Source: Pyrus communis (Eukaryota; Streptophyta; Magnoliopsida; Rosales; Rosaceae). From it: 64,000 nucleotides of DNA. This document shows, piece by piece, positions 28,484 to 41,300 of this stretch; the first letter of the stretch is position 1, and every line of letters starts with the position of its first letter. A program made the position numbers and the translations under genes. Location: positions 24,202,315 through 24,266,314 of the forward strand of contig NC_084814.1 in the NCBI RefSeq assembly GCF_963583255.1. Direction: 5' to 3'. The notes under the pieces are model-generated. The model did not search any database. It was given only the letters and a program-made list of their open reading frames with translations, and was not told where the DNA came from.

Positions 28484-30911
28484 TTTTTTTTTTTTTTGGG
28501 AAACTGGAATAACATTTCCAGGGCAAATATGCCACAACAGTACAAAGAAGCCTACACCAAGGTAAGCAACAGTAGACCAACAAAAAAAACCAAACAACAA
28601 AAGGGGTTAAAGAGTGAAGATGCTAGAACCGAGTTTGCGCATCGCCCCCTCCCTTGCCATAAAAGATTAAGGCGGACAAGGCAATCCATCCTTATTTAAA
28701 ACAAAAATAAACGAAGATGGAGGTCGATTGACCCAAGTTACATTACACATCTCCGTATTACTACGCGATGCTAACCTGTCGGCCTCCAAATTGGCCGATC
28801 TTGGGACCTAAGACCAGTGACAGCCTTGGAAAGAGTTCCCTGGCCTTAAAACTTTTGCCAAGGTAGGAAATGTTTCCCATCTGTTAGATTCCAACGAAGT
28901 TGATAATGAAGAAATTGAGTCCTTAAAATCAGATTCAACGATCACCCACTGATGTCCTAAAGCAAGAGCCAGTTCACAACCCCTCAAAATAGCAATAGTC
29001 TCCGCAGTTGCCACATTAGGAGCCTGGATTGCATACTGAGCCGAAGCTACAAACCAGCCTTCTGCATCACGCATCACAATCCCCATGAAGCCATCCCTTA
29101 TCGACAGCTTCCAACTTGCATCAACGTTGACCTTCAAATAGGGATGAGACGAGCAGGACCAATGCTCCACTAGAGCAGCTGTACAGGAAGCAATCACCAA
29201 TGGTGGAGAAGCCCTATTAGCTTCAAAGAAAACAACTGCATAATTTGATATAACAAGGAGAACCTGGGTAGGATGGATATCTTTTTGATTGAACAAAAAA
29301 TTGCATCTAGCTTTCTATATGTGCCAACAAGTAAAAGCTACATGAGAAAGCAAAAAATTTGATCCGCCTTACACCCAAACTGCCACGATGCAATGGAATG
29401 AAGTCAATCCGCCCATGAAGTAACCCCATTGTTATCCACTTTATAATTAAGCACACCACCAAACTATATAGTTTCCACCCATTGGCATAATAACAAGAGA
29501 TGTTCAACAGACCTAGCATGACAATTGCAAATGGGACAAATCGGTGAGGGAGCAGATTTCTTTTTAAATAAATTCTCCATTGTGGCCAGAGCTTCATACA
29601 ATGTTCTCCACATAAAATTACGAAGCTTTAGCGGGGTGTTTAACTTCCAAACAAACTTCCAAATTTGGCCCGAGGAAGAAGTGGAAGATGAGGGATGCCC
29701 ACCCCTTGGGAAGCAGTGCCGTGACCTAGCCTAATGGTACCCATATTTAACCAAATACAAACCATTCTTTGTGGATGGCCAGACAAGTCTATCATTCCGC
29801 CAAGGATCCCCAAGATGCGTCTCCAGAATAGCTTCCTACTCCGCCACTGATAAGAATGGTTGAAGAGAATTAATGTCCCACTCTCAGGAAGAAGGGTTAA
29901 TGAAAGAGGCCACTCGAGTGTCCTTAGTAACCAACACCATTCCACCTGGCGGGGGATGACCCAACAGCAAGGAAGGAAGCCACCTATCCATCCACAACCG
30001 CACAATACACCCATCCATAATTTGCCAATGGAATCTCTGCAATAACAAATCTCGGCCCACCAAAAGACTGGTCCAAGCCCAAGAAGCCCGGCTGCCCCGT
30101 TTAGCCTCAAAGAAAGAGTAGTGCGGAAAGTATCTAGCTTTTAGGACCAAAGCCCACAAGGAATTTGGGTTATGAATCAGCCGCCAACACTGTTTAGCAA
30201 GCAAAACATCATTAAAATCACTAAAATTCTTGAAGCCCATACCTCAATCCTGCTTGGTAGACCCAAAATATGTTTGGACACCCAATGAATTTTCCGCTCT
30301 CCACCCACTTGTCCCCACGAAAACCCTAATAATAAAGAGTCCAGTTCATTACACAACGCCTCATGAAACTTAAATAAACTCATTGGATATACTGGAATTG
30401 CTTGAGCAACCGCTTTTATTAACACCCCTTTGCCCGCTTGAGAAAGAGTGCTTTGCTTCCACCCTTGTATTTTCCTCATAATCCTACCCTTAACACACAC
30501 TAAACCCCTCTGCTTTGAACGACCCCACATTGCAGGAACACAAATGTAAGTCTCCAGATCAGAAACCACTGGCATATTAAGAACACCTTCCAACTCCTTT
30601 GACATGTCCACCGGAGTATTGGAACCGAAGAAAGCACACGATTTTTGAAGATTAACTGTTTGGCCCAAAGCCGTACAGTAGTCATTAATTATTTTAACCA
30701 GATGGCAACAATTCGAGCGATTTGCCTTCAGAAAAATAAGTGTGTCATCAGCAAAGAAAATATGAAATATAACCGGACCATGCGAGTTCATCCTCACCCC
30801 CGCCAAAAACTTCTGATGTACCGCCATTTGTATCACCCGAGAGAGAACATCACTAACTAATAAGAACAAATATGGAGATAAAGAATCACCTTCTCTGAGG
30901 CCTCTTGATGG
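28484..30911 (-). mobile_element. 5'-truncated LINE (non-LTR retrotransposon)
   Basis: A 2.4 kb insertion on the minus strand ends in a poly(A) tail (T run at 28482-28497 on the plus strand). It starts at 30911 inside the reverse-transcriptase domain, with SRGLREGDSLSPYLF, then FADDT at about 30742-30757. Next come a zf-RVT region with CPIC...H....C near 29500-29550, and an RNase H-like domain (28808-29296) with NVDAS, the AET glutamate and ESD. The frames are broken, so it is dead. Near-identical 19-bp flanks, AGTGGCACAAAACTAAGTT (28465-28483, sharing the T run) and AGTGGCACAAAACTGAGTT (30912-30930), are the target-site duplication. The second TTM unit shows the empty site at about 37480-37530. 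Confidence 0.93.
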
Positions 30912-31715
30912 AGTGGCACAAAACTGAGTTGAAAAAGAAAGAATAACTAATTCCAAACTTGTACACATCAACGAGTTTGTCCTTTCTTTTCTGAGGAATT
31001 TTTGCATCCGATTTCTTCTCGCGCGTACCTCTCAGGCTCAAGCAATCGTCGCCATGTGGCGTCATATTTTTACATAAATATCCATCGGCACAATCTGACA
31101 AGAATTATAGCAATAAGGTATAAATTTCCCAGAAATTCGAAGAACTCAGAGAAAGCAGTTGCAGCAGCTGTGACTTCTATTTTTTTCTCTCTTGAAAAAG
31201 GTATGAACTCTGATCACTCTGTCTCGATCAAATCTTACAAAGTTTTCAGCTTTTTCCGATTTTAATTTCCGGGTTACTGTTCTTTGATAATGCCCTCATC
31301 TGGGCAATCTCCAATTTTCGTTTGTATTTTCATCTAGGAGGAGTTCTTGATTGCTAATTAATCAATATCAGTATATTGTTAGTTATTAACTTGATGTTTA
31401 AGCATGGACATTTGTGAATTTCCAGGTTTACGGTTTTGCAATTTTATTACTTGTTTGATCCTTGTTCTATTTTTTCTCTTGAAAAATGTTGATCACTCTG
31501 ACTCGATCAAAATTTCGAAGTTTCCAAATTTATGCGATTTTAATTTCTTGATGATTTATTCACGTGGGAAATCTGCATTTTTTTTTTATTTCGTTTTTGC
31601 ATTTCTGTAATTTTGGCTGCTGGGAAGGATTTCTTGGATGCTAATTTATCAATGGATTGTTAACTATTAACTTAAAGTTCAACTTGTAGGAAATAACAGA
31701 GATTTTGAGCTCTAA

Positions 31716-34700
31716 ATGGCCCAAGATACAAGTTCTGGCGCTGAATCACGACGGCCATGTTCTGGTCTGTTGCGGGATCAGGTTCAGCTTGTGAAAAGAA
31801 AGGACTGTGATCGATACGAGATTGTCCAAATTCCAGATGTCCTGTCATTTGAGAAAGGTTTCTTCATAGTAATTCGGGCGTGTCAGCTGTTGGCTCAAAA
31901 GAATGAGGGGATAATACTAGTTGGAATGGCAGGCCCCTCTGGAGCTGGTAAAACTGTTTTCACTGATAAAGTGCTCAACTTCATGCCCATCATTGCTGTT
32001 ATTACAATGGACAACTACAATGATGCTAGTCGAATCATCGATGGAAACTTTGATGGTAAGAATCTCATTTTTAAGTCCATCAAACGTCTGTTTGATTTGA
32101 TCGTTATAAACTTTCAACTCCATTTTGTAGAGTAAGGATCTGTTTAATTTTTCCTGTTATCAAAATTTCACATATTTTCAATGGTTATTCTTTGTTGGTC
32201 ATTGTGTTCTTTACTTTGTTTCCAAGATTGCTCACTTCCTTGTTTACAGTTTTCCTGAAAGGTTTGTACTTCTGCTGTCTTCCTCCGTTGTCATATCTGA
32301 ATCCTTTTGTTCGATTATTGATCATTGAATAAGTGATTTCACATCTGAGAGTCATGGTTGAACTCTTGTTGTCATAATGTTTTGGAACAGATCCACGCCT
32401 GACAGATTATGATACATTGCTTGAAAACATACACGACTTAAAGGCAGGCAATCCTGTTCAGGTTCCAATATATGATTTCAAGACGAGCTCCCGCATAGGG
32501 TACAGGTAGTGCATCTCTGCATGATGTGGTAATGCTTTGCCACATACATAACATGATAGCTTTCATTTTCTTCTGATTCTGTTGTATATTGATGATCATT
32601 CCGGTGCTTCTAACAGAACAGTAGAGGCCCCTAGCTCCCGTATTGTGATCATTGAGGGCATATATGCTTTAAGTGAGAAATTGCGACCTTTGCTAGATCT
32701 TCGTGTATCTATAACTGGTGGAGTTCACTTTGACCTTGTAAAGCGGGGTTTAAGGGACATTCATCGTGCTGGCCAAGAGCCTGAAGAAATTATCCATCAA
32801 ATTTGTGAAACAGTTACCCCCTTATCCCATGTTAGAAAATTTTCGTTATGAGTACAAAAGATTTATGGTGGTTCTCATCCAGAATTTTGGTGCAGGTGTA
32901 TCCTATGTACAAGGCCTTTATCGAGCCAGACCTTCAGACAGCACATATAAAAATCACCAACAAGTTTAATCCCTTCACTGGTTTTCAGAACCCTACTTAT
33001 ATTTTAAAGGTTGACTGGTAAATTTTCTTGTTTTGTTAAAACATTTTCTCCAGTTTGCTTGTTTCAAACAATATGTAATTGCTTACTTTTTTGACTGTTT
33101 CACTGAGATTTTTTTAACTTATCGCAGTCAACAAAGGAAGTGACAGTGGATCAAATCAAGGCTGTTATATCGGAAGATCACAAAGAAAGAACAGAAGAAA
33201 CTTATGACATATATCTTTTACCACCAGGTGAAGATCCTGAAGCGTGTCAGTCGTATCTAAGGATGAGGAACAGAGATGGCAAATACAATCTCATGTTTGA
33301 GGTTCGACATCTGTAAACTGAAGTTCCTAAGAGATATTATATGCATTTGACTTTATCCTATCAGTGTCATTGCCTACATGTATTTTGGAGTTGTTTTCAT
33401 CATTGATCAACAGAAAGAAATGAATCTACAAAAGGTTTATTTTCAGGATTGCTAAGATAGGAGAAGACATCTCAGACCTCAAAATCATCACTGTCTTTTT
33501 TCCCGCTCGTTTTTCCATTGAAATAACAATTTAAATGTGTCTTTCCATTTCAGTCAGGAACCTTGTTGTTTTTCTTAGTGAAATGAATTTCTGATTCTAT
33601 ATATGAATAAGCTTGATATCATCTGGATTACGGATTAAGGAAAAGATTTGAAGATTGTGACATGGGGATTTTGACGGGAGCACATTCTTACATGGTTGTA
33701 TTTTAATTACATGGTGTCGCAGGTGAAAATTCGTATTAATTTGTGTGTAGGATTTCTGCTGATATGTGCTTGGTGGTGGATTGTTGCGTCCAAATATCAT
33801 AGTTTGTTCTTCTGGAGTAGGATCTCTGACTAGTTTTATCTCCTCGCTCTCAGGAGTGGGTTACAGATAGTCCCTTCATAATATCGCCCAGAATAACTTT
33901 TGAAGTTAGCGTACGCCTACTTGGAGGTCTCATGGCCTTGGGTTATACAATTGCATCCATCTTGAAACGAAGCAGCCATATCTTCTGTGACGACAGGGTT
34001 TGCGTGAAAGTTGATTGGTTGGAGCAACTTAATCGTCAATATGTTCAGGTATCATGCCACACATACTTTTTTTCAGATTATATTGAAAGTGGTGATACCT
34101 ATAAATTGATAATTTTTATAATACCTAAAGAATCGGCCTGTGCTGTTCTTCATGTCAGATGTTTATTTCTGGAAACGAAAACAAGACTTGTTGTTTGCTT
34201 TTAGGTGAATTCTGCAAAGCTTAGCACTAACTTACTGAACTTGCTTGAAGGTGCAAGGAAAGGAGCGGTTATATGTTAAAGATATTGCACAGAAGCTCGG
34301 CCTGGATGCTTCATATGTTCCTCCTACTTACATCGAACAAATTCAGCTGGAGAAACTTGTAAATGATGTTATGGTATGACTCACTCTCAACTGATCATGC
34401 ATTGTCATGTTTGTGTGTTGTCCTGATGTGATCAATCTACAGGCCTTGCCAGATGATTTGAAGTCAAAGCTCAGCATAGATGATGATTTCGTTTCGAGCC
34501 CTAAGGAAGCACTTTCCCGAGCTTCAGCAGATAGGAGAAACAAGTATCTCAACCGGTAATTTTCATCCTCAGCTGTTCTTTCCGGAATTGAAAGGATAAT
34601 GAACTATTCAAAGGGACAAGACTATGTCCAAGCTAACAAAACTTGCTGTTAACAGCAGAAGGTTTGAAGGAAGAACCCCGGAATCACCTGCAGCAATTTC

Positions 34701-35060
34701 GAACCAGGTGAGTTACCCATTTTTTGAATATTCCTGTTGATGGCACATAACTTTGAAATTGTTTTTCACCAATAATTTTACCTTGTATTATTGCAGGGAG
34801 TTATTACTCAACTTTCAGAACAAGTTTCTACGCTGAATGAGAGGATGGACGAGTTTACATCCCGTGTTGAAGAGGTGAACTCCAAGATCATGCACCAAAT
34901 AGACAATTTGAGCAATCTTCTGCGGGAGTATACGGCAGAGAGGTTTCGCAAAGGAAGAACAGATGCTATTGGAAGAATGCCTGATATCGAATCAGTTGCA
35001 CTTGTTCTTGCTTTGGCAATTGGCGGTTTAGGCGTCTTCTTCTTCAGGAGTCTGCTATAA
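31716..35060 (+). CDS. Triphosphate tunnel metalloenzyme, copy 1 (shortened)
   Basis: Homologue of Arabidopsis TTM1/TTM2, which join a P-loop uridine-kinase-like domain to a CYTH domain, act mainly on pyrophosphate, and have roles in senescence (TTM1) and immunity (TTM2). Exons: 31716-32055, 32391-32505, 32617-32812, 32896-33009, 33128-33301, 33854-34048, 34251-34373, 34443-34555, 34656-34707 and 34797-35060, giving 561 residues. The Walker A motif GPSGAGKT is at 73-80. The C-terminus is a hydrophobic tail anchor ([14 protein letters not shown]). Compared with copy 2 it lacks 24 residues where the acceptor of exon 9 was deleted, and about 70 residues through a 306-bp deletion fusing its last two exons. 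The acceptor at 34651-34655 (AACAG) is inferred because it restores the frame; CAG three bases later would also work. A non-coding first exon ends near 31200. Confidence 0.88.
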
Positions 35061-36175
35061 ACATGTTTGTATAAACCCATGCTGTATTCCGAATAAGGGC
35101 AGCTTGCCTGTGTAATGGAATGAGGCAAATATAGATTTCTAGGTTTATGCTGGTGCGGTCGGCCAGTGTTATAAATAGTTGGTATACTGTATACGGGAAG
35201 AGGAATTCAAACTTGAGTGCGAAGGGCGGAGTCTGGCCAACGCTTGCATACCATAGTTGTACAATAATTCCTTTTGGGTCTAAAGATACAAGTAAAAGTG
35301 TTCCAGATCAGCCAGTTATATCCCTATCTGTTTTACTTGATATCTTGTATTTCATAATTTCAGAACCCCATATCGCTGGCTAACTTGTGATCTCATATCT
35401 AAACCAACTCCGCTTAACGTTCAACTTCAGTAGTTACACAAAACAAGCACATTCAAAGGGCCTGTTTTAATAAGTACCCATTAACAACACAATGAATTGA
35501 TTTGCCATTTCAATGGGTTCCTGTGTCAAATTTGGTACCATGAACGAGTTTATAGACAATATACTAACTTTATCTTATTTTGTCGACGAGTTTATGTTTT
35601 AGAGTGTACCGTGCACTCAACTCTAAGGAATGCGATCAAAACAAAAAATCTACAAGGTAAACGATGTGTGCATGGAAATAAGAAAACTTTTATGTGTATC
35701 ACAAATTGTGATATTTTCAGGATTTCCCATTTCTATTCCTATGAAAAATGCAAGTTCTTGCATTTCTTCACAGTAGGAACTTGCTTACCTACACTCTCCA
35801 TCGATGTGGTAATTTTGCTTTTTAAAAAAAAAAATTTCTGTAACAAAATATTTAGGAAGGGATTGATTACTTTCACCAATAGTGCAAGACCTTGAACATG
35901 AATGACTTACGCGTGACACCTAACTGCCAGTTGCCGCTGGTATGTATTTACGTAAGAATTTACAGATCGAGCACCAAAAAGAACTGCTGATAGCTAGACT
36001 GTAATCTTGTTTGGGCGATATACAAGACAAGAACCTTACCAACTGAGCTAATCCTCGTTGGCATTTTGCTCTGCTATTTGGTCACTAAGGTTGAATTTCG
36101 TTCATGCTCACGAGTGGGTCTTGCAATCATGCTCTCTTTAGCCTGCATAAAACTTTTGCAAGACACATTAATATA

Positions 36176-37370
36176 CGAGAGCTTTCATGAAAGGGGTTTG
36201 AGCTAAGTTTATTTTAACAAAAAATCATGCCATAACTTTATTTAATGAAAAGAATTAAATATTAATGAAAAACTCTTAAATTTTTAATAAAAATGACAAA
36301 AGAACTTAAATTTTAATGAAAATGACACAATTTTAATATTAAAAAAAAACTGACTAGTTGGACTTGCACGTTCATCACAGACATTGTTTATGAAACTGAA
36401 CCCTATTTATGAAACTAAACACTATTTATGAAACTAAACACTATTTATAAAACTGGACGGTATTACACTATTTATTGATCCAGTTTCATAAATAGAGTCT
36501 AGTTCTCGGTTCACTTTTATAAATAATGCCTAGTTCTTGATCATGTTTCATAAATAGTGATTAGTTATTGGGTCTAGTTTTCATAAATATTGTATAGTAA
36601 TTCGTACAATTTCATAAATAATGTATATTTCCTGGTTCAATTTCATAAATAATGTCTAGTTATTGGTCCACTTTCATATATACTGCCTAATTCTTGGTCA
36701 TATTTCATAAATAGTATCTAGTTCTTAGTCCAGTTTCATAAATAGCGTATAGTCCAGTTTTAGAAAGAGTTTCCACCCATTGATATAATTTTGGAAATGG
36801 TGCCTAATTCTTGATTTCGTTTCATAAATAGTATCTACTTATTGGTCTAGTTTCATAAATATTATCTGCAAAATCGAAAACTAACACAAATTAAATCAAT
36901 AAAGTCAAACACAAAATATCCATCAAACTAAACACGGATGGTTTCAACTCCATATGTTCTTTTATTATTTATTAGAAAGTTTTAGAATAAATTCAATCAT
37001 AGACGACTTTTGAAATTTGAAGATGGTAATCAGTTTGTCTTCCATGGGCACGTTCATGTTCTTGGGAGACTATTCCAAAGTAAGATGCCGAGTCCCATGA
37101 CCATGAGGATTCAAAATTGCCGTCGCCAGCACCTTGGTCTTCATCGGAATATTCTTCATCACCTGGGGTTTCAAATATGAAACTCAAAGTCATTGGTCGA
37201 TTTCAATCCCAACTCGATGTCGGCTAGAAAAACCAGGGTAGCTTTTTATTTGCAAAAACCATTTTAGTTAACTTTTTTTTTTAATTTTATCGTTCTTATT
37301 ATTAAATAAAAATTTAATATGACTTTTGAATAAAATTCAAAATTTTAAACTCATTTTTATTATTTTTTTA
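36176..37370. mobile_element. 1.2 kb insertion unique to duplication unit 2
   Basis: Unit 1 reads straight from GCAAGACACGTTAATATA into TTATCAATTT (near 28430), whereas unit 2 has 1.2 kb between the matching words. TTAATATA occurs on both sides of the block, like an 8-bp target duplication. The interior has a minisatellite (36390-36860) and a minus-strand open stretch of 66 codons (36993-37193). I see no transposase and no clear terminal inverted repeats, so the element class is open. Confidence 0.6.
36390..36860. repeat. Minisatellite that reverses orientation
   Basis: About a dozen degenerate units of roughly 35-40 bp are built on GTTTCATAAATAGTGTCTAGTTCTTGGTC. The first three or four (36390-36460) read in the opposite orientation (TATTTATGAAACTAAACAC), and the rest read forward from about 36480. 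Confidence 0.8.
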
Positions 37371-38391
37371 ATATATTATCAATTTAGAATACCCTCACCA
37401 TAAAATATAAATAAATAAGTCACTTTCTACTTTTTGGCAAAGGTGGAAAATCACTCATTTATTTTTCACTGAAAATCAGTGGCCCAAAAATAAAGGTAAA
37501 AAAGAAACAAGAATCTAATTCCAAACTTGTACAGTCCAAATCAACGGTGGTCTTTTCAGGTCAGTACCTAATCCAACGGCTCTCTTTGTAATTACGAAGT
37601 TACACCCGAGTTTATCCATTTTTTTTCTGAGGAATTTTTGCATCAGACTCAACCAATCGTCGCCATGTGGCGTCAAATTTTTACATAAATATCCATCGGC
37701 GCTATCCGACAAGAATTATTGCAACAAGTTATAAATTTCCCAGAAACTCCCAGAACTCAGAGAAAGCAGTTGCAGCAGCTGTGGCTTCTATTTTTCTCTC
37801 TTGAAAAAGGTATGAACTCTGATCATTCTGTCTCGATCAAATCTTACATAGTTTTCAGCTTTTTGCGATTTTAATTTTCCTCATCTGGGCAATCTCCAAT
37901 TTTCGTTTGTATTTTCATCTGGGAGGAGTTCTTGAATGCTAATTAATCAATGTTAGTATATTGTTAGTTATTAACTTGATGCTTAAGCATGGACATTTGC
38001 GAATTTCCAGGTTTACAGTTTTGCAATTTTATTACTTGTTTGATTCTTGTTCTATTTCTCTCTTGAAGAATGTTGATCACCCTGACTCGATCAAAATTTC
38101 GAAGTTTCCAAATTTATGCTATTTTAATTTCTTGACAATTTATTCACGGGGGAAATCTGCATTTTTTATCTTGATTTTGATTTCGTTTTTGCGTTTCTGT
38201 AATTTTGGCTGCTGGGAAGGATTTCTTGAATGCTAATTTATCAATGGATTGTTAATTATTAACATAATGTTCAACTATGTACATTTATGAATTTCCGTGT
38301 TCAAAATTCTGCAATTTCAGAATTAAATGTTGCTTTTGCTATTTGTTGAATCGTGCAGTGTGTAGGAAATAACAGAGATTTTGAGCTCTAA

Positions 38392-41300
38392 ATGGCTCAA
38401 GATACAAGTTCTGGCACTGAATCGCCGCGGCCACGTTCTGGTCTGTTGCGGGATCAGGTTCAGCTTGTGAAAAGAAAGGACTGTGATCGATACGAGATTG
38501 TCCAAATTCCAGATGTCCTGTCATTTGAGAAGGGTTTCTTTATAGTAATTCGGGCGTGTCAGCAGTTGGCTCAAAAGAATGAGGGGATAATACTAGTTGG
38601 AGTGGCAGGCCCTTCTGGAGCTGGTAAAACTGTTTTCACTGAGAAAGTGCTCAACTTCATGCCCAGCATTGCTGTTATTACAATGGATAACTACAATGAC
38701 GCTAGTCGAATCATCGATGGAAACTATGATGGTAAGAATCTCATTTTTGAGTCCATCAAACATCTGTTTGATTTGATCCTTATAAACTAACAACTCCATT
38801 TTGTATCAAAATTTCACATATTTTCAATGATTATTCTTTGTTGGTCATTGTGTTCTTTACTTTGTTTCCAAGATTGCTCACTTCCTTGTTTATAGTTTTC
38901 CTGAAAGGTTTGTACTTCTGCTGTCTTCCTCCGTTGTCATATCTGAATCCTTTTGTTCGATTATTGATCATTGAATAAGTGATTTCACATCTGAGAGTCA
39001 TGGTTGAACTCTTATTGTTGTAATGTTTTGGAACAGATCCACGCCTGACAGATTATGATACATTGCTTGAAAACATACATGACTTAAAGGCAGGCAATCC
39101 TGTTCAGGTTCCAATATATGATTTCAAGACGAGCTCCTGCATAGGGTACAGGTAGTGCATCTCTGCATGATGTGAAAATGCTTTGCCACATACATAACAT
39201 GATAGCTTTCATTTTCTTCTGATTCTGTTGTATATTGATGATCATTCCGGTGCTTCTAACAGAACAGTAGAGGCCCCTAGCTCCCGTATTGTGATCATTG
39301 AGGGCATATATGCTTTAAGTGAGAAATTGCGACCTTTGCTAGATCTTCGTGTATCTATTACTGGTGGAGTTCACTTTGACCTTGTAAAGCGGGTTTTAAG
39401 GGACATTCAACGTGCTGGCCAACAGCCTGAAGAAATTATCCATCAAATTTCTGAAACGGTTGCCCCTTTATCCTGTGTTAGAAAATTTTTGTTATGAGTA
39501 CAAAAGATTTATGGTGGTTCTCATCCAGAATTTTTGGTACAGGTGTATCCTATGTACAAGGCCTTTATTGAGCCAGATCTTCAGACAGCACATATAAAAA
39601 TCACCAACAAGTTTAATCCCTTCGCTGGTTTTCAGAACCCTAGTTATATTTTAAAGGTTGACTACTAAATTTTCTTGTTTTGGCAAAACATTTTCTCCAG
39701 TTTGCTTGTTTCAAACAATGTGTAATTGCTTACTTTTTTGACTGCTTCACTGAGATTTTTTTTTTTACTTATCGCAGTCAACAAAGGAAGTGACAGTGGA
39801 TCAAATCAAGGCTGTTATATCGGAAGATCACAAAGAAAGAACAGAAGAAACTTATGACATATATCTTTTACCACCAGGTGAAGATCCTGAAGCTTGTCAG
39901 TCGTATCTAAGGATGAGGAACAGAGATGGCAAATACAATCTCATGTTTGAGGTTCGACATCTGTAAACTGAAGTTCTTAAATGATATATACGATTTGACT
40001 TTATCCTTCCAGTGTTATTGCCTACATATTTATCGGAGTTGTTTTCATCATTGATCAATGGCAAAGAAATGAATCTACAAAGGTTTATCTTCAGGATTGG
40101 TTAGATATGAGAAGACATCTAAGACCTCAAAATCTTCATTAATGTGATCCTGTTTCCCACTTGTTTTCTTTTCACGAATGTGTGAGCTACAATGCATACT
40201 AACCCTCTTCTTGGAAGCATTTGATATTTCTTCACCTAAAGCTACCCTTTTCATTTATTTCTTTCCCTAAGATTTTACCTACTTGTGGAGTTGAAAAGTT
40301 TGGGTCATGAGGTGCACCCGTTATTCCTTTGTCCATTGCAATAACAATTTAAATGTGTCTTTCCATTTCAGTCAGGACCCTTGCTGTTTTTCTTAGTGAA
40401 ATGAATTTCTGATTCTATATATAAATAAGCATGATTTCATCTGGATTACGGATTAAGGAAAAGATTTGAAGATTGTGACATGGGGATTTTGATGGGAGCA
40501 CATTCTTACATGGTTATATTTTAATTACATGGTGTTGAAGGTGAAAATTTGTATTAATTTGTGTGTAGGATTCTGCTGATAAGTGCTTGGTGGTGGATTG
40601 TTGCGTCCAAATATCATAGTTTGTTCTTCCAGAGTAGGATCTCTGACTAGCTTTATCTCCTCTCTCTCAGGAGTGGGTTACAGATAGTCCCTTCATAATA
40701 TCGCCCAGAATAACTTTTGAAGTTAGCGTACGCCTGCTTGGAGGTCTCATGGCCTTGGGGTATACAATTGCATCCATCTTGAAACGGAGCAGCCATATCT
40801 TCTGTGACGACAAGGTTTGCGTGAAAACTGATTGGTTGGAGCAACTTAATCGTCAATATGTTCAGGTATCATGCCACACATACTTTTTTCAGATTATATT
40901 GAAATTGGTGATTCCTATTTGTTTTTCAAACTATAAATTGATAATTTTTATAATACTTAAAAGAATCGGCCTGTGCTGTTCTTCATGTCAGATGTTCATT
41001 TCTGGAAACGAAAACAAGACTTGTTTGCTTTTAGGTGAATTTTGCAAAGCTTAGCACTAACTTACTGAACTTGCTTGAAGGTGCAAGGAAAGGATCGGTT
41101 ATATGTTAAAGATATTGCACAGAAGCTCGGCCTGGATGGTTCATATGTTCCTCGTACTTACATCGAACAAATTCAGCTGGAGAAACTTGTAAATGATGTT
41201 ATGGTATGACTCACTCTCAACTGATCATGCATTGTCATGTTTGTGTGTTGTCCTGATGTGATCAATCTACAGGCCTTGCCAGATGATTTGAAGTCAAAGC

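Larger units (their letters stand above)
27690..35452. repeat. Tandem duplication, unit 1
   Basis: Unit 1 runs from inside the MITE to about 35452 (...CAAGCACATTC) and includes upstream sequence, one TTM gene and its 3' flank. The same order of sequence is found in unit 2 (about 35474-42918). A short segment, AAAGGGCCTGTTTTAATA, separates them. Coding exons are almost identical; the exon at 33128-33301 differs from 39778-39951 at one position by eye. Unit 1 alone has the LINE. Confidence 0.92.
35061..38391. other. Junction between TTM units
   Basis: The stretch to 35452 is the 3' flank of copy 1. The duplication junction lies at about 35453-35473. From there to 38391 is the upstream part of unit 2, including the inserted block at 36176-37370 and a non-coding first exon of copy 2 that ends near 37809. 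Confidence 0.7.

Noticed and set aside
28808..29296. Stand-alone RNase H-like host gene
   Set aside because: It lies between the poly(A) tail and the reverse-transcriptase remnant of the LINE, in the same orientation and within its target duplications.
31716..35060. Copy 1 of TTM as a pseudogene
   Set aside because: All exons remain open, both large losses keep the frame, and the Walker A motif, CYTH region and C-terminal anchor are intact; transcription still has to be shown.
36390..36860. CRISPR-like array
   Set aside because: Units are degenerate, change orientation, have no unique spacers, and the DNA is a plant nuclear genome.
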